A stretch of DNA of 64,000 nt, taken from NCBI GenBank assembly GCA_900473175.1, contig UCKM01000014.1, positions 62,001 to 126,000 on the forward strand, read 5' to 3'. The notes below the pieces were generated by a model, which was not told the origin of the DNA, did no database searches, and worked only from the letters and a program-made list of their open reading frames with translations. This DNA comes from Hyphomicrobiales bacterium (lineage in GTDB: Bacteria > Pseudomonadota > Alphaproteobacteria > Rhizobiales > Rhizobiaceae). Position 1 is the first letter of the stretch. Each line of letters opens with the position of its first letter. A program made the translations under genes and the position numbers. Below are positions 18,353 through 27,838 of the stretch, in pieces.

Positions 18353-18373
18353 CATGTGAATAAATCTCACATG
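18353..18373. promoter_or_regulatory. Perfect dyad operator candidate between ureohydrolase and LysR genes
   Basis: A perfect 7-7-7 inverted repeat, CATGTGA and TCACATG with seven bases between, lies in the 214-base divergent gap, 32 bases before the LysR start. A TTGACA hexamer is at 18333-18338. The dyad recalls a CRP-like TGTGA/TCACA site but with a 7-base rather than 6-base spacer. It could be the LysR binding site. Nothing else was recognised in this gap. Confidence 0.55.
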
Positions 18374-18405
18374 ACTTTCTCGCATCCAACCGCTAATGGA
18401 ATCGA

Positions 18406-19452
18406 ATGACGCCAGGCCGCTTGCCCCCTCTGAACCCGTTGCGCGCCTTTGAGGCAACGGCGCGGCACGGCTCCGTCACCGCAGCCGCACGCGAGCTCAA
18501 CGTCACGCACGGGGCGATCAGCCACCAGATCAAGGCATTGGAGGCGATACTCGACGTCCAGCTTTTCGAACGCGGGGCCCAGCGGCTGAAGCTGAGCCCG
18601 CAAGGCGCATTGCTGCTCCCGACGGTTTCGAAGGCATTCGAGGATATCGCGACCACGACGGCTTTGATCAAGCGCCCGACGACGAGCGGTGAGCTGACGG
18701 TTACCTGTGTGCCGGCGCTCCTGTCGCTGTGGCTCATCCCGCGCATGAACCAGTTCACTGAACAATATCCGGATATCAGACTGACGCTGATTGCGTCGAA
18801 CGAATCCAGCCATCTGTTTTCCGCCGATGTGGATGTCTGCGTGCTCTATGGTCATGGCAACTGGACTGATTGCTGGACGCGGCTTTGGACCACGCTGAAG
18901 CTCTTTCCCGTTGCAAGCCCGACACTGCTCAACATGCGCCCGCTCCGATCCGTGCGCGACCTGCGCAATCATGTGCTGCTGCATGGCGATGACGGCCGCG
19001 AATGGAACACCTGGCTTGCCGCTGCCGATGCGACCGAGCATGCCCGCGGCGCACAGCACTTCATGAGTGATGCACGGCTTTCAACCGAGGCGGCGCTTTA
19101 CGGGCAGGGCGTAGCGCTGGGAGATACCATCACTGCGAGCAATCTCATCGCCAAGGGCGAACTGATCGTGCCGTTCGATCTGACTGTTCCGGCCAATGAT
19201 GCGTTCTATGTCGCCTGCCGCAACGAAGTGCGCAACGCGCCCATCGTCAAGGTGTTCATCGACTGGCTGTTTGCCTCGCTTGAAGCCGACACGATCACCG
19301 AGCCGCAGACCTCGGCGCGCCGGATCATTCGCCGGCGCAGCGGCAAGGTCAGCGCGCCGGAACGTCTGACTGAAACGCTTCCCTTGCCGACCGTTCGTCC
19401 GCGGCGCCCCGACCGCTCCCAGAAACGCCGGGCCAAGATTGATATCCGATAG
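18406..19452 (+). CDS. LysR-family regulator, GcvA-like
   Basis: The 348-residue regulator has a GcvA-type winged-helix domain (residues 5-65): PLNPLRAFEATARHGSVTAA, then VTHGAISHQIKALE as the recognition helix region. It is about 45 residues longer than a usual LysR protein. The extra part is a basic, Arg-rich tail (about 305-348, RRIIRRRSGK... and RPRRPDRSQKRRAK) of unknown role. It is divergent from the ureohydrolase operon and nine bases upstream of an aminotransferase, so it probably controls both. Confidence 0.9.
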   Translation: MTPGRLPPLNPLRAFEATARHGSVTAAARELNVTHGAISHQIKALEAILDVQLFERGAQRLKLSPQGALLLPTVSKAFEDIATTTALIKRPTTSGELTVTCVPALLSLWLIPRMNQFTEQYPDIRLTLIASNESSHLFSADVDVCVLYGHGNWTDCWTRLWTTLKLFPVASPTLLNMRPLRSVRDLRNHVLLHGDDGREWNTWLAAADATEHARGAQHFMSDARLSTEAALYGQGVALGDTITASNLIAKGELIVPFDLTVPANDAFYVACRNEVRNAPIVKVFIDWLFASLEADTITEPQTSARRIIRRRSGKVSAPERLTETLPLPTVRPRRPDRSQKRRAKIDIR

Positions 19453-19461
19453 GACTTTGCC

Positions 19462-20637
19462 ATGACCGCTGCTTCGCTGAATTCGCTCGTCACCCGCCTT
19501 TCGCCGCCACCGATACCCGCCGTCCAGGCTTGGGGCAAATCCTACGGCGGAGCACATGGCCCGCTGATCGATCTGTCACAGGCGGTCCCGGGCTATCCGA
19601 CGCATCCGGACATGCTGCGCTGGCTCGGGGAAGCGGCTTCGTCACTGGCCTACACGAATTATGGCCCTATCGAAGGTGAGACCCCGTTGCGCGAGGCCTA
19701 TGCCGAGCATGTGTCTGGCCTCTACGACGCCAGGATTGGCAGCGGCAATATTCACATAACGTCCGGCTGCAACCAGGCCTTTATCTGCGCGGCCATGGCC
19801 GTGGCTGCCGCGGGCGATACGGTTCTGATGAGCGACCCGTTCTACTTCAACCACGAAACGACACTGGCGATGTTGGGCATCAAGACAGGTTTCGTGCCCT
19901 GTACGTCCGCCAATGGTTTCATTCCGACCATCGAGGCTGTAGAGGCAGCGTTGCACCAGGGCGTGCGCGCGCTGGCGCTGGTAACGCCCAACAACCCGAC
20001 CGGAGCCATTTATCCGCCCGAGCAGCTCAAGGCGATATTCGACGTGTGCAGGCGGAACGGTATCTGGCTCATCCTGGATGAGACATATCGCGATTTCTTG
20101 CCAGAGAATTACGGCGCGCCGCACGGTCTGCTGCGGGAAGCACACTGGCAGGACAATCTGATCCAGCTCTATAGTTTCTCGAAATCTTTCTGCATACCGG
20201 GCCACCGGCTCGGAGCTCTTACCGCAGGCGAAACCGTCGTCGAGGAAATCGCCAAGATCATGGACAATTTGCAGATTTGCGCGCCGCGTGCCGCCCAGGG
20301 CGCCGTCGCTCGGGCTTTGCCGGCGCTTGCCGAATGGCGGGCGGGCAACCGCCACGAGATCGAGGCCCGCACAATTGCACTGCGTGAGGTGATGACTGAT
20401 CTTGAAGGCTGGAAGCTTGAAGCGATCGGCGCTTATTTCGCTTTCGTCCGCCATCCGTTCGAAGGACGGACATCAACCGACGTCGCGGAACATCTGGCGA
20501 AGCGCGCCGGAATACTCGCCATACCAGGCGAATATTTTGGTGCCGGCCATACGCGCTTCCTGCGTTTCGCCTTCGCCAATGCCGACGTTACCACGATCAG
20601 GCAATTGCGCGGGCGGATGGTTGATTTTGGACGTTGA
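19462..20637 (+). CDS. Class I/II PLP-dependent aminotransferase
   Basis: The 391-residue enzyme is a fold-type I aminotransferase. Visible motifs are VTPNNPTGA (Asn178), the cofactor Asp206 with Tyr209 in LILDETYRDF, the Schiff-base Lys241 in YSFSKSFCIPGHRLG, and a C-terminal Arg in RFLRFAFAN. It lies nine bases after the LysR gene on the same strand. Next to arginine-like catabolic genes it could act as an arginine:pyruvate-type transaminase or on a downstream aldehyde or oxo acid; specificity is inferred only from context. Confidence 0.9.
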   Translation: MTAASLNSLVTRLSPPPIPAVQAWGKSYGGAHGPLIDLSQAVPGYPTHPDMLRWLGEAASSLAYTNYGPIEGETPLREAYAEHVSGLYDARIGSGNIHITSGCNQAFICAAMAVAAAGDTVLMSDPFYFNHETTLAMLGIKTGFVPCTSANGFIPTIEAVEAALHQGVRALALVTPNNPTGAIYPPEQLKAIFDVCRRNGIWLILDETYRDFLPENYGAPHGLLREAHWQDNLIQLYSFSKSFCIPGHRLGALTAGETVVEEIAKIMDNLQICAPRAAQGAVARALPALAEWRAGNRHEIEARTIALREVMTDLEGWKLEAIGAYFAFVRHPFEGRTSTDVAEHLAKRAGILAIPGEYFGAGHTRFLRFAFANADVTTIRQLRGRMVDFGR

Positions 20638-20673
20638 TAATTTTGCTGCGGAAACACTGTGGGTGGTCCGATG

Positions 20674-20772
20674 GGGCTCACCATGAGGGAGGTTAGTGGG
20701 CTGCAACCATAGTCGAAACGACACCGTTGCTTGCCTGCGTTGCAATCAGCCTATCTCCCTCATGGTGAGCTC
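20674..20772. repeat. Palindromic repeat element with long arms
   Basis: Between the aminotransferase and ggt stop codons lie two 18-base arms, 20674-20691 and 20755-20772, complementary with one mismatch; the core is CTCACCATGAGGGAG and its complement. About 63 bases separate them. The core CCCTCATGGTGAG resembles, from memory, a motif scattered between genes in many Rhizobiales. The element sits between convergent genes and could also act as a two-way terminator. The intergenic stretch shows no gene. Confidence 0.55.
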
Positions 20773-20821
20773 CGTCGAACCACGCACAACGATAATGCCA
20801 AGCTGATACGCGGGACCTAGC

Positions 20822-22567
20822 TCAATACCCCAGCGCCGCGCCTGATCCCGACCGGCTGTCCATGGCGCCGTAATAACGCGCCCCACCGCCCTTCTCGATT
20901 TCGGCAAGGCTCTCGCCGCCGACAAGAATCCCGGCCGCCTGGCCCCAGATGGTCCAATCCTTGTCGATATCGACGTCGTGGCCCATCTCCGACAATATTT
21001 TGCGTGTGTCGGACGACAGGGCATAGGGCTCCATATAGACCCGGTCGGGTAGCCATTGGTGGTGGATGCGCGGCGCGTCGATCGCCTCCTGGATGTTCAT
21101 GCCGTGGTCGATGACGTTGATGATCGCCTCGAGCGTGATTGTGATGATGCGCGCGCCACCAGGACTGCCGATGACCATGAAAGGTTTGCCGTCTTTGGAA
21201 ATTATGGTCGGGCTCATCGATGAGAGCGGCGTTTTCTTCGGCTGGATGGCATTGGCTTCACCCTGTACCAGCCCGTATAGATTTGGCGCGCCGGGCTTGG
21301 CGGTGAAATCGTCCATTTCATTATTGAGCAGCACGCCGGTTCCGGGCGCGACCACCCCGGCACCGAAGGAGCCGTTGAGCGTATAGGTCACCGCGACCGC
21401 ATTGCCTTCATCATCAATGATGGAATAGTGCGTGGTCTCCTTGCTCTCGCCGAAACCCTTCGGCATCAGTTGCTGCGACACGCCAGCCTTGAAGGGGCTG
21501 ATCTTGCCACGGATTTCCTTGGCATATTGCTTGTCGAGCAGTTTGCTCACCGGGTTGTCGACAAATTCCGGGTCACCGAGCGAGGTATTGCGGTCGACAT
21601 AGGCATAACGCATCGCCTCGATCATGGCATGGACCGTTTCGGCGGAACCATAGCCGAGATAGCCGAGCGGGTAACCTTCGAGAATGTTGAGGATCTCGCA
21701 GATGATCACACCGCCCGAGCTTGGCGGCGGCGAGGACACGATATCATAGCCGCGATAATTGCATTTGACCGGTTCGAGTTCGCGCACAAAATATTGCTCG
21801 AAGTCGCCCTTGGCGAGAATACCGCCGCCTGCCTCGCTCGCCTTGACGATCGCGTCAGCGGTTGCTCCCTTGTAGAACGCATCCGGACCTTTCTCCGAAA
21901 TGCTCGAAAGCGTTGCCGCGAGATCAGGCTGCACCAGCGTCTCACCAATGGCATAAGTCTTGCCGTCAGGCTTCAGGAAAATTGCCGATGCCGACGGGTT
22001 CTTCGCAAGTTTCTTGGCGCCATTCTGCAGCGATGCGACGTCGCCCTGATCGAGCACGAAACCGTCGCGGGCAAAGCGGATCGCCGGACCCATCAGCTCT
22101 TCGCGCGACTTGGTGCCATATTTGGTTCTCGCGGTCTCGAGGCCGAGGACCGATCCCGGCACGCCGACTGCCTTATAGCCGTCAGTGCTCAGCCCCTTGA
22201 CCATGTTGCCCTTGTCGTCGAGATACATCGTCTTCGTCGACGCAAGCGGCGCGCGCTCGCGGAAATCGAGGAATGTCGTCTTGCCATCCTTGAGGCGTAT
22301 GGTCATGAAGCCGCCGCCACCAATGTTGCCGGCGGTCGGGTAGACCACGGCCATCGCATAGCCAACGGCAACCGCCGCATCGACGGCATTGCCGCCCTTC
22401 TTCAAGACGTCGACCCCGACTTCGGATGCAAGATGCTGCGCGGTAACAACCATGCCGTGGTCGGCCTTGACCGGCTCGGGTGACGCTGCGAAGGCGGCTG
22501 TGGCCGCCGCAATGCCGACGCTCAGCGCGACGGCAAAACCGCCAGATTTCATAGAGCGATATGCCAT
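20822..22567 (-). CDS. ggt: Gamma-glutamyltransferase (glutathione hydrolase)
   Basis: The 581-residue precursor has a Sec signal peptide (about 1-28) and the whole GGT fold. The self-cleavage site lies at ETTHYSIIDDEGNAVAVTYT; Thr378 would become the N-terminal nucleophile of the small subunit. Also visible are RERAPLAS (substrate Arg), SSPPPSSGG and GSPGGARIITITLE. It removes the gamma-glutamyl group from glutathione in the periplasm. A GGAGG site seven bases upstream fixes the start. A glutathione S-transferase gene lies about 100 bases upstream on the same strand. Confidence 0.95.
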   Translation of the reverse strand: MAYRSMKSGGFAVALSVGIAAATAAFAASPEPVKADHGMVVTAQHLASEVGVDVLKKGGNAVDAAVAVGYAMAVVYPTAGNIGGGGFMTIRLKDGKTTFLDFRERAPLASTKTMYLDDKGNMVKGLSTDGYKAVGVPGSVLGLETARTKYGTKSREELMGPAIRFARDGFVLDQGDVASLQNGAKKLAKNPSASAIFLKPDGKTYAIGETLVQPDLAATLSSISEKGPDAFYKGATADAIVKASEAGGGILAKGDFEQYFVRELEPVKCNYRGYDIVSSPPPSSGGVIICEILNILEGYPLGYLGYGSAETVHAMIEAMRYAYVDRNTSLGDPEFVDNPVSKLLDKQYAKEIRGKISPFKAGVSQQLMPKGFGESKETTHYSIIDDEGNAVAVTYTLNGSFGAGVVAPGTGVLLNNEMDDFTAKPGAPNLYGLVQGEANAIQPKKTPLSSMSPTIISKDGKPFMVIGSPGGARIITITLEAIINVIDHGMNIQEAIDAPRIHHQWLPDRVYMEPYALSSDTRKILSEMGHDVDIDKDWTIWGQAAGILVGGESLAEIEKGGGARYYGAMDSRSGSGAALGY

Positions 22568-22669
22568 GGTCGTTCCTCCGAAATAAGACTGGTAGGACAA
22601 TGGAACCTGTCGGGATGACATGTCCAGCAAAAGTGACGCATATGGAATGCAAGCGTAATTATGGTCTGA

Positions 22670-23392
22670 TCAAGCGTCTTGATCGAGTTCGGGATAGTGG
22701 CGGAAAATGCCGGATTCATTGAAGTCGAGCCGGCGTCCCGAGGCAAGATATTTACGGATATTAGGCCGCGCCTCAACCCTATCATGCAGTGCGGCGAGCG
22801 CAGGATAGTGTTCGCCAAGGGTGCGCGTAGCGCGTGGGAAGGCGTAGCGCAGGCCTTCGAACACCTGAAACAGGGAGAGATCGACATAGGTCAGGTCGCC
22901 GCCGACAGCATATTTGCTGCCGTGCGGATTTTGTTCCAGCACACGCTCGAAATAACCCATGAACTTCGGGATCCGGTGCTCGATGAATGCCTGGGAGCGC
23001 TGTTTGGCGGCCTCCTTCTGGTCTTCGTAATAGAGCTCCGTCGCGAGGGGGTGGTGCGTGTCATGCACCTCGGCGACGAAATCGGTGATGGTCAACTGCA
23101 AGCCATTGGCAACAAATCGCAAGGCCTCGTCCTTCGGAGCCAGCCCCAGCTTCGGCCCGAGGTAGAACAGGATGTTGGCGACATGCGAGACGATCAGCTC
23201 GCCATCCTTCAAGAACGGCGGCGCAAACGGGATATTGGGCTCCGTCTTGCTCTTGAGCAGCTTCATCATCGCAGCCATGCCATTTGAGCCACGAGCAATA
23301 TCGACATAGTCCGCGCCGGCCTCCTCCAGCACGAGCCGGACGAATTCGCCGCGCCCCTGCAAACCGTCCCAGTAATAGAGTTCGTAAGGCAT
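22670..23392 (-). CDS. Glutathione S-transferase family protein
   Basis: The 240-residue protein has an N-terminal thioredoxin-like domain (about 1-85: YELYYWDGLQGRGEFVRLVL, PFAPPFLKDGELIVSHVANI) and a helical C-terminal domain. Its N terminus, GRGEF, resembles sigma/alpha-type GSTs. Two ATGs follow an AAAGGAG site; only the second has workable spacing and is used. It is followed by ggt on the same strand, which makes a glutathione-handling pair. Substrate unknown. Confidence 0.85.
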   Translation of the reverse strand: MPYELYYWDGLQGRGEFVRLVLEEAGADYVDIARGSNGMAAMMKLLKSKTEPNIPFAPPFLKDGELIVSHVANILFYLGPKLGLAPKDEALRFVANGLQLTITDFVAEVHDTHHPLATELYYEDQKEAAKQRSQAFIEHRIPKFMGYFERVLEQNPHGSKYAVGGDLTYVDLSLFQVFEGLRYAFPRATRTLGEHYPALAALHDRVEARPNIRKYLASGRRLDFNESGIFRHYPELDQDA

Positions 23393-23544
23393 CAGCATCT
23401 CCTTTGATTCGGCCGGCTTTATGCAGCCAAGCAGGGGAATATGGCAGCAATTTTCTTGACGCGCATCGTTGTCTAGGAACTTGTCGTGAAACCGACAACC
23501 AGTCATTCTATGTTGGCTGCCGACATGGCACCAAAGGATCGACA

Positions 23545-24468
23545 ATGAGCACAGACCCGATCATTTCTTCCGTGGGCTTCTGCACCCATACGGGTGAGGG
23601 TGGCAATTTCAGCACGCTTGAAGGCTCGCTTCGCACGATCAGCGAGCTTGGCACCACCGCAGCCGAGTTGTCGCTCTATGGGGAAGAGCTCATTTCCGGT
23701 GGGCGAATCATGCCCGGGCGGGCGGAACGATTGACGAGCATCACGCGCCAGTTCGACCTACGCTACAGCGTACACGGGCAGATCGTTTCCAACTTCATGG
23801 ACAGGGATCACCTGCAACGCCAGAAGGCCGTCGTTCGCGCCATGCTCGAACTCTGCAACCGGGTCGGGGCCGGCATTCTCGTGCACCATTCCGGCCAGGC
23901 CAAAATGCCGGCGCTGGAGAACTGCAGTGAACTCGACCAGATGGAGCGTGACGCGCTGGCTGAGATGGCCGAGGTCGGCAAGACCTATGGTGTGCGGATC
24001 GCCCTCGAAAATATTTTTGCGCTCAGCGATGCGGAATACCGCCAGACGCCGGCGAAGGTTGGCGAAACGGTTGCCGCGGTGAACAGCCCGAGCGTCTGCG
24101 CCCTTTTGGATTTCAGCCACGCCTATATTGAATGCACGCGGCGTGGTCTCGACTGGCGTGAACAGATCGCCGCGATGGCGCCCGTTGCCGGACACCTTCA
24201 CGTGCATGACAGCTTCGGCCAGCCCTACAGCATGACAAAATTCTATCACCCGGCGGAAGCGACGGCGCTCGGTATCGGCGATCTGCACCTGCCGATCGGC
24301 TGGGGTGATATTCCCTGGGACGAGATATTCGCCGAACTGACGTTTCTGCCCGATACGATGCTGATCCTGGAGATCACCGAAGACCGCTTCGCCACCGAGC
24401 AGGCCGACAGCCTTGCCCGCGCCTTCAGGCTGGCGGAACTGGTGAACAGCCGCCGCCGCGCGGCGTAA
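23545..24468 (+). CDS. Sugar phosphate isomerase/epimerase (xylose isomerase-like TIM barrel)
   Basis: The 307-residue protein has the AP-endonuclease-2 / xylose-isomerase TIM-barrel pattern with likely metal ligands in turn: HHSGQ, IALENIF (Glu), LLDFSHAY (Asp, His), HLHVHDSFG (His, Asp) and LILEITED (Glu). The start ATG has AAAGGA seven bases ahead; a longer upstream frame has no support. It is divergent from the GST gene and single in its transcript. Its reaction cannot be told from sequence. Confidence 0.82.
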   Translation: MSTDPIISSVGFCTHTGEGGNFSTLEGSLRTISELGTTAAELSLYGEELISGGRIMPGRAERLTSITRQFDLRYSVHGQIVSNFMDRDHLQRQKAVVRAMLELCNRVGAGILVHHSGQAKMPALENCSELDQMERDALAEMAEVGKTYGVRIALENIFALSDAEYRQTPAKVGETVAAVNSPSVCALLDFSHAYIECTRRGLDWREQIAAMAPVAGHLHVHDSFGQPYSMTKFYHPAEATALGIGDLHLPIGWGDIPWDEIFAELTFLPDTMLILEITEDRFATEQADSLARAFRLAELVNSRRRAA

Positions 24469-24493
24469 AAGCGTCACGCGCGGCGACGCTTTT
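24467..24493. terminator. Bidirectional terminator
   Basis: A perfect 9-base hairpin, AAAAGCGTC and GACGCTTTT with a 9-base loop, overlaps the isomerase stop codon. It ends in four T residues on each strand and lies between two convergent genes, so it can stop both. Confidence 0.75.
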
Positions 24494-24497
24494 CGTC

Positions 24498-25484
24498 TCA
24501 GCGAATGGTGAAGGGGTCGAACGCGGTATAGGCCGCGTCGGGCACCTTGACCTGCATGAGCTCCATGTTACGGGTGAGGCTCGACGGCTTTGCCGTTCCG
24601 ATCAGCACATTTGCAACGACCGGTTCACGCAACGGGAATTGCATGGCAGCAGCGGCAAGCGGAATGGAATTGGCTTCGGCAACGTCCTGCATCGAGCGAA
24701 CCCGGCCGAGTATATCTTCCGAGGCAGGACCGTAGTCGAAATTGGCGCCCGGAACAGGTCCCGTTGCGAGAATGCCGGAATTGAAAACGCCGCCGACAAC
24801 CAGTGAAATCTGCTGTTTGCGGCACACATCGAGCAGGCCGCGCTCGGCCGAGCGGTCAAGAAGCGAATAGCGTCCGGCAAGAAGGATACAATCGATCGGT
24901 GCTCGCGCGATCACGTCGAGACAAACCTCGACCTCATTGACGCCAAGACCATAGGCCGAGATCGCCCCGGATGATTTGAGTTCCGCCAGAGCCCGCATGC
25001 CGCCATCGAGAAGCTGACGCTGGTAGACAGCATTTTTCTCAGCGCCGTGGGTATAAGCCCCGATATCATGAACATAGAGAATGTCGATATTGTTGAGGCC
25101 GAGGCGGGCGAAGCTGAACTCGAACGACCGCATGATGCCGTCATAGGAGTAATCGTAATCCACAGCAAACGGCAGCGGATTGACATATGAGTGGTCGGGC
25201 ACCTGATCTTCGGGGACGGGCCGGAGGAGACGCCCGACCTTTGTCGAGAGCGCGTAGCTATCACGCGGTTTGCTGCGCAGAAAATCGCCCGTCCGCCGTT
25301 CCGACAGGCCGAAGCCATAGAATGGCGCGGTATCGAAATAGCGCATGCCGGCATCCCAGGCCGCTTGCATTGTCTGCATGGCGGCATCGTAGGTGCATTC
25401 CCTGTAGAGCCCGCCGATAGCGGCCCCGCCAAATCCGAGCGCGGTAACACTTAGCTGCGTCTCGCCTATTTTCCGTATATCCAA
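24498..25484 (-). CDS. Aldo/keto reductase, aldose 1-dehydrogenase type
   Basis: The 328-residue enzyme has the aldo/keto reductase catalytic tetrad Asp51, Tyr56, Lys82 and His139 in YFDTAPFYGFG, LSTKVGR and ILYVHDIG. The sequence resembles D-threo-aldose (L-fucose) dehydrogenase and pyridoxal 4-dehydrogenase members, which oxidise with NAD. I prefer a TTG start because AAGGAG lies seven bases upstream; the alternative ATG at 25511 overlaps the tex stop as ATGA. It is cotranscribed behind tex. Confidence 0.86.
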   Translation of the reverse strand: MDIRKIGETQLSVTALGFGGAAIGGLYRECTYDAAMQTMQAAWDAGMRYFDTAPFYGFGLSERRTGDFLRSKPRDSYALSTKVGRLLRPVPEDQVPDHSYVNPLPFAVDYDYSYDGIMRSFEFSFARLGLNNIDILYVHDIGAYTHGAEKNAVYQRQLLDGGMRALAELKSSGAISAYGLGVNEVEVCLDVIARAPIDCILLAGRYSLLDRSAERGLLDVCRKQQISLVVGGVFNSGILATGPVPGANFDYGPASEDILGRVRSMQDVAEANSIPLAAAAMQFPLREPVVANVLIGTAKPSSLTRNMELMQVKVPDAAYTAFDPFTIR

Positions 25485-25507
25485 AATATTCTCCTTGAAA
25501 TCGCGGC

Positions 25508-27835
25508 TCATTTCTTTCGCAATGCGTCGGCCAAAGCCGCACCGAATGCACCCTGCGGTGCACCCTGCGACTTTCCTGGCGGTGACTGCAAGCGCGGCTT
25601 CGGGGCGGCGGCCTCGTTTGCACGTGGTCCCCTGGCCGGCTGCGCACCCCCATCCTTACGCATCGTCAGACCGATGCGGTTGCGTTTGACATCCACCTCA
25701 ACGACCCGGACTTTCACCACGTCACCAGCTTTCACCACCTCGTGCGCATCCTTCACGAAGCGATCGGCCAGTTGCGACAGGTGCACGAGGCCGTCCTGAT
25801 GCACGCCAATATCGACGAAGGCGCCAAAGGCGGCAACGTTGGTCACCGTGCCTTCGAGCAGCATTCCCGGCTTCAGATCCTTGATATTGTCGATGCCATC
25901 GGCAAAAGCTGCGGTCCTGAACTCCGGTCGCGGATCACGGCCGGGTTTTTCAAGCTCGGCGAGGATATCCCGAACAGTGGGCAGACCGAACCGTTCATCA
26001 ACGAAGACCCTTGGATCGAGCGCACGCAGTGCGGAGGGGTCGTTCATCAGCGCCCGCACATCGCGGCCGCAAGCACTGACGATCTTCTTGGCAACGCCGT
26101 AGGCTTCCGGATGGACAGCGGACGCATCGAGCGGCTCGCTGCCGTCCGGTATGCGCAGGAATCCGGCGCATTGCTCGAAAGCGCGCGGCCCGAGACGTGC
26201 AACCTTCAGCAGATCGCGCCTGGTCCTGAATGGACCGATATCATTGCGATAGGCGATGATCGCTTCGGCAAGCGAATTACCGAGGCCGGAAATGCGGGCG
26301 AGCAGGGACGCCGATGCGGTGTTGAGATCGACGCCTACGGCATTGACCGCATCCTCGACTACGCCCTCCAGCGAGCGGGCGAGGCGGTACTGGTCCACAT
26401 CGTGCTGGTACTGGCCGACGCCAATGGACTTGGGCTCGATCTTGACCAGTTCCGCCAGCGGGTCCTGCAGGCGGCGGGCGATCGATACAGCCCCGCGCAA
26501 CGACACGTCGAGGCCGGGGAATTCGGCGGCAGCGGTCGCCGAAGCGGAGTAGACCGAAGCACCAGCCTCGCTGACGATCACTTTCAGCGGCTTGGGCGAC
26601 GACATGTCGGCAAGCATATCCGCCACGAGACGCTCGGTTTCACGGCTGCCGGTGCCATTGCCGATGGCGATGAGTTCGACCTTGTGGCGGATGATGAGTT
26701 TTGCCAACTCGCCTTGCGTTCCACGCACGTCATTGCGCGGCGGGAAGGGGTAGACGGTCGTCGTGTCGAGAAGCTTGCCGGTGCCATCGATAATGGCAAC
26801 CTTGACGCCGGTGCGGATACCGGGGTCGAGCCCCATGGTGGCGCGCGAGCCGGCCGGGGCTGCAAGCAAAAGATCCTTGAGGTTGCGGGCAAAGACCTTG
26901 ATCGCCTCCTCCTCGGCGCGCTCGCGCAAGTCCGTCATCAAATCAATCGACAGGTTGAGCGACAGGCGAATGCGCCAGGTCCAGCGTGCCACCTCCATTA
27001 GCCAGCTATCGGCTGCGTTGCCGTTCAGAGCAATCGAATAGGCGTCCGCAATCATGCGCTCGACCGGTTTGATTTGCGCTGTGTCGTCAGCATCGACTTC
27101 TATTTCCAGCGACAGTACTTCCTCGTTGCGCCCGCGCAACATGGCGAGAGCACGGTGGCTCGGAACGGCAGCCCAGCGCTCGAAATGATTGAAGTAGTCG
27201 GAAAACTTGGCGCCTGCTTCTTCCTTGCCTTCGACGACCTTGGCGCGAAGGATGGCGCGATCCTTCATGTAGTTGCGCAGACGCCCCACCAGATCGGCGT
27301 TCTCCGAGAAGGTTTCGACCAGGATGTCGCGCGCGCCATCGAGTGCGGCCTTCACGTCGGGAACATCGCCGGAAAGAAAGTTCTGCGCCAGATCGAGCGG
27401 GATCGTGCGCCGGTCGGAAAGGATTGCCTCCGCCAGTGGGCCAAGGCCGCGTTCGCGTGCAATCTCCGCGCGCGTGCGCCGCTTGGGCTTGTAGGGCAGG
27501 TAGATGTCTTCGAGTTCCGCTTTGGTGACGGCGCCGGCAATCTTGCCTTCAAGCTCGTCGGTGAGCTTTCCTTGACCACGGATCGACTCGATGATCGTAT
27601 CGCGGCGCGCATCGAGTTCACGCAGATAGACCAGGCGTTCATCAAGGGTCCGCAACTGGGTGTCATCCAGTCCGCCGGTCACTTCCTTGCGATAACGCGC
27701 GATAAAGGGAACCGTGGCGCCGCCATCAAGAAGTTCGATCGCCGCATTGGCCTGTTCAGGCCTCGCATCGATCTCGGCAGCGATGAGACGGGCAATGCGG
27801 GCGGTGTTGGCACGAGCAGTCACAGGCATTTCCAT
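25508..27835 (-). CDS. tex: RNA-binding protein Tex
   Basis: The 775-residue protein matches Tex throughout. There is a helix-turn-helix N-terminal part with [21 protein letters not shown], a YqgF/RuvC-like domain starting [19 protein letters not shown], a helix-hairpin-helix part ([16 protein letters not shown]), and a C-terminal S1 domain ([21 protein letters not shown]). The S1 domain is followed by a low-complexity Pro/Ala/Lys tail. Tex is a nucleic-acid-binding protein linked to transcription and stress tolerance. Length is normal. No clear ribosome site precedes the chosen ATG; another ATG follows two codons on. Confidence 0.96.
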   Translation of the reverse strand: MEMPVTARANTARIARLIAAEIDARPEQANAAIELLDGGATVPFIARYRKEVTGGLDDTQLRTLDERLVYLRELDARRDTIIESIRGQGKLTDELEGKIAGAVTKAELEDIYLPYKPKRRTRAEIARERGLGPLAEAILSDRRTIPLDLAQNFLSGDVPDVKAALDGARDILVETFSENADLVGRLRNYMKDRAILRAKVVEGKEEAGAKFSDYFNHFERWAAVPSHRALAMLRGRNEEVLSLEIEVDADDTAQIKPVERMIADAYSIALNGNAADSWLMEVARWTWRIRLSLNLSIDLMTDLRERAEEEAIKVFARNLKDLLLAAPAGSRATMGLDPGIRTGVKVAIIDGTGKLLDTTTVYPFPPRNDVRGTQGELAKLIIRHKVELIAIGNGTGSRETERLVADMLADMSSPKPLKVIVSEAGASVYSASATAAAEFPGLDVSLRGAVSIARRLQDPLAELVKIEPKSIGVGQYQHDVDQYRLARSLEGVVEDAVNAVGVDLNTASASLLARISGLGNSLAEAIIAYRNDIGPFRTRRDLLKVARLGPRAFEQCAGFLRIPDGSEPLDASAVHPEAYGVAKKIVSACGRDVRALMNDPSALRALDPRVFVDERFGLPTVRDILAELEKPGRDPRPEFRTAAFADGIDNIKDLKPGMLLEGTVTNVAAFGAFVDIGVHQDGLVHLSQLADRFVKDAHEVVKAGDVVKVRVVEVDVKRNRIGLTMRKDGGAQPARGPRANEAAAPKPRLQSPPGKSQGAPQGAFGAALADALRKK

Positions 27836-27838
27836 AAT

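Noticed and set aside
21428-22483. A 351-codon plus-strand frame
   Set aside because: It is a mirror of the gamma-glutamyltransferase gene, a usual artefact in GC-rich DNA.
25742-27001. A 419-codon plus-strand frame
   Set aside because: It is antisense to tex, whose protein sequence is complete and conserved.
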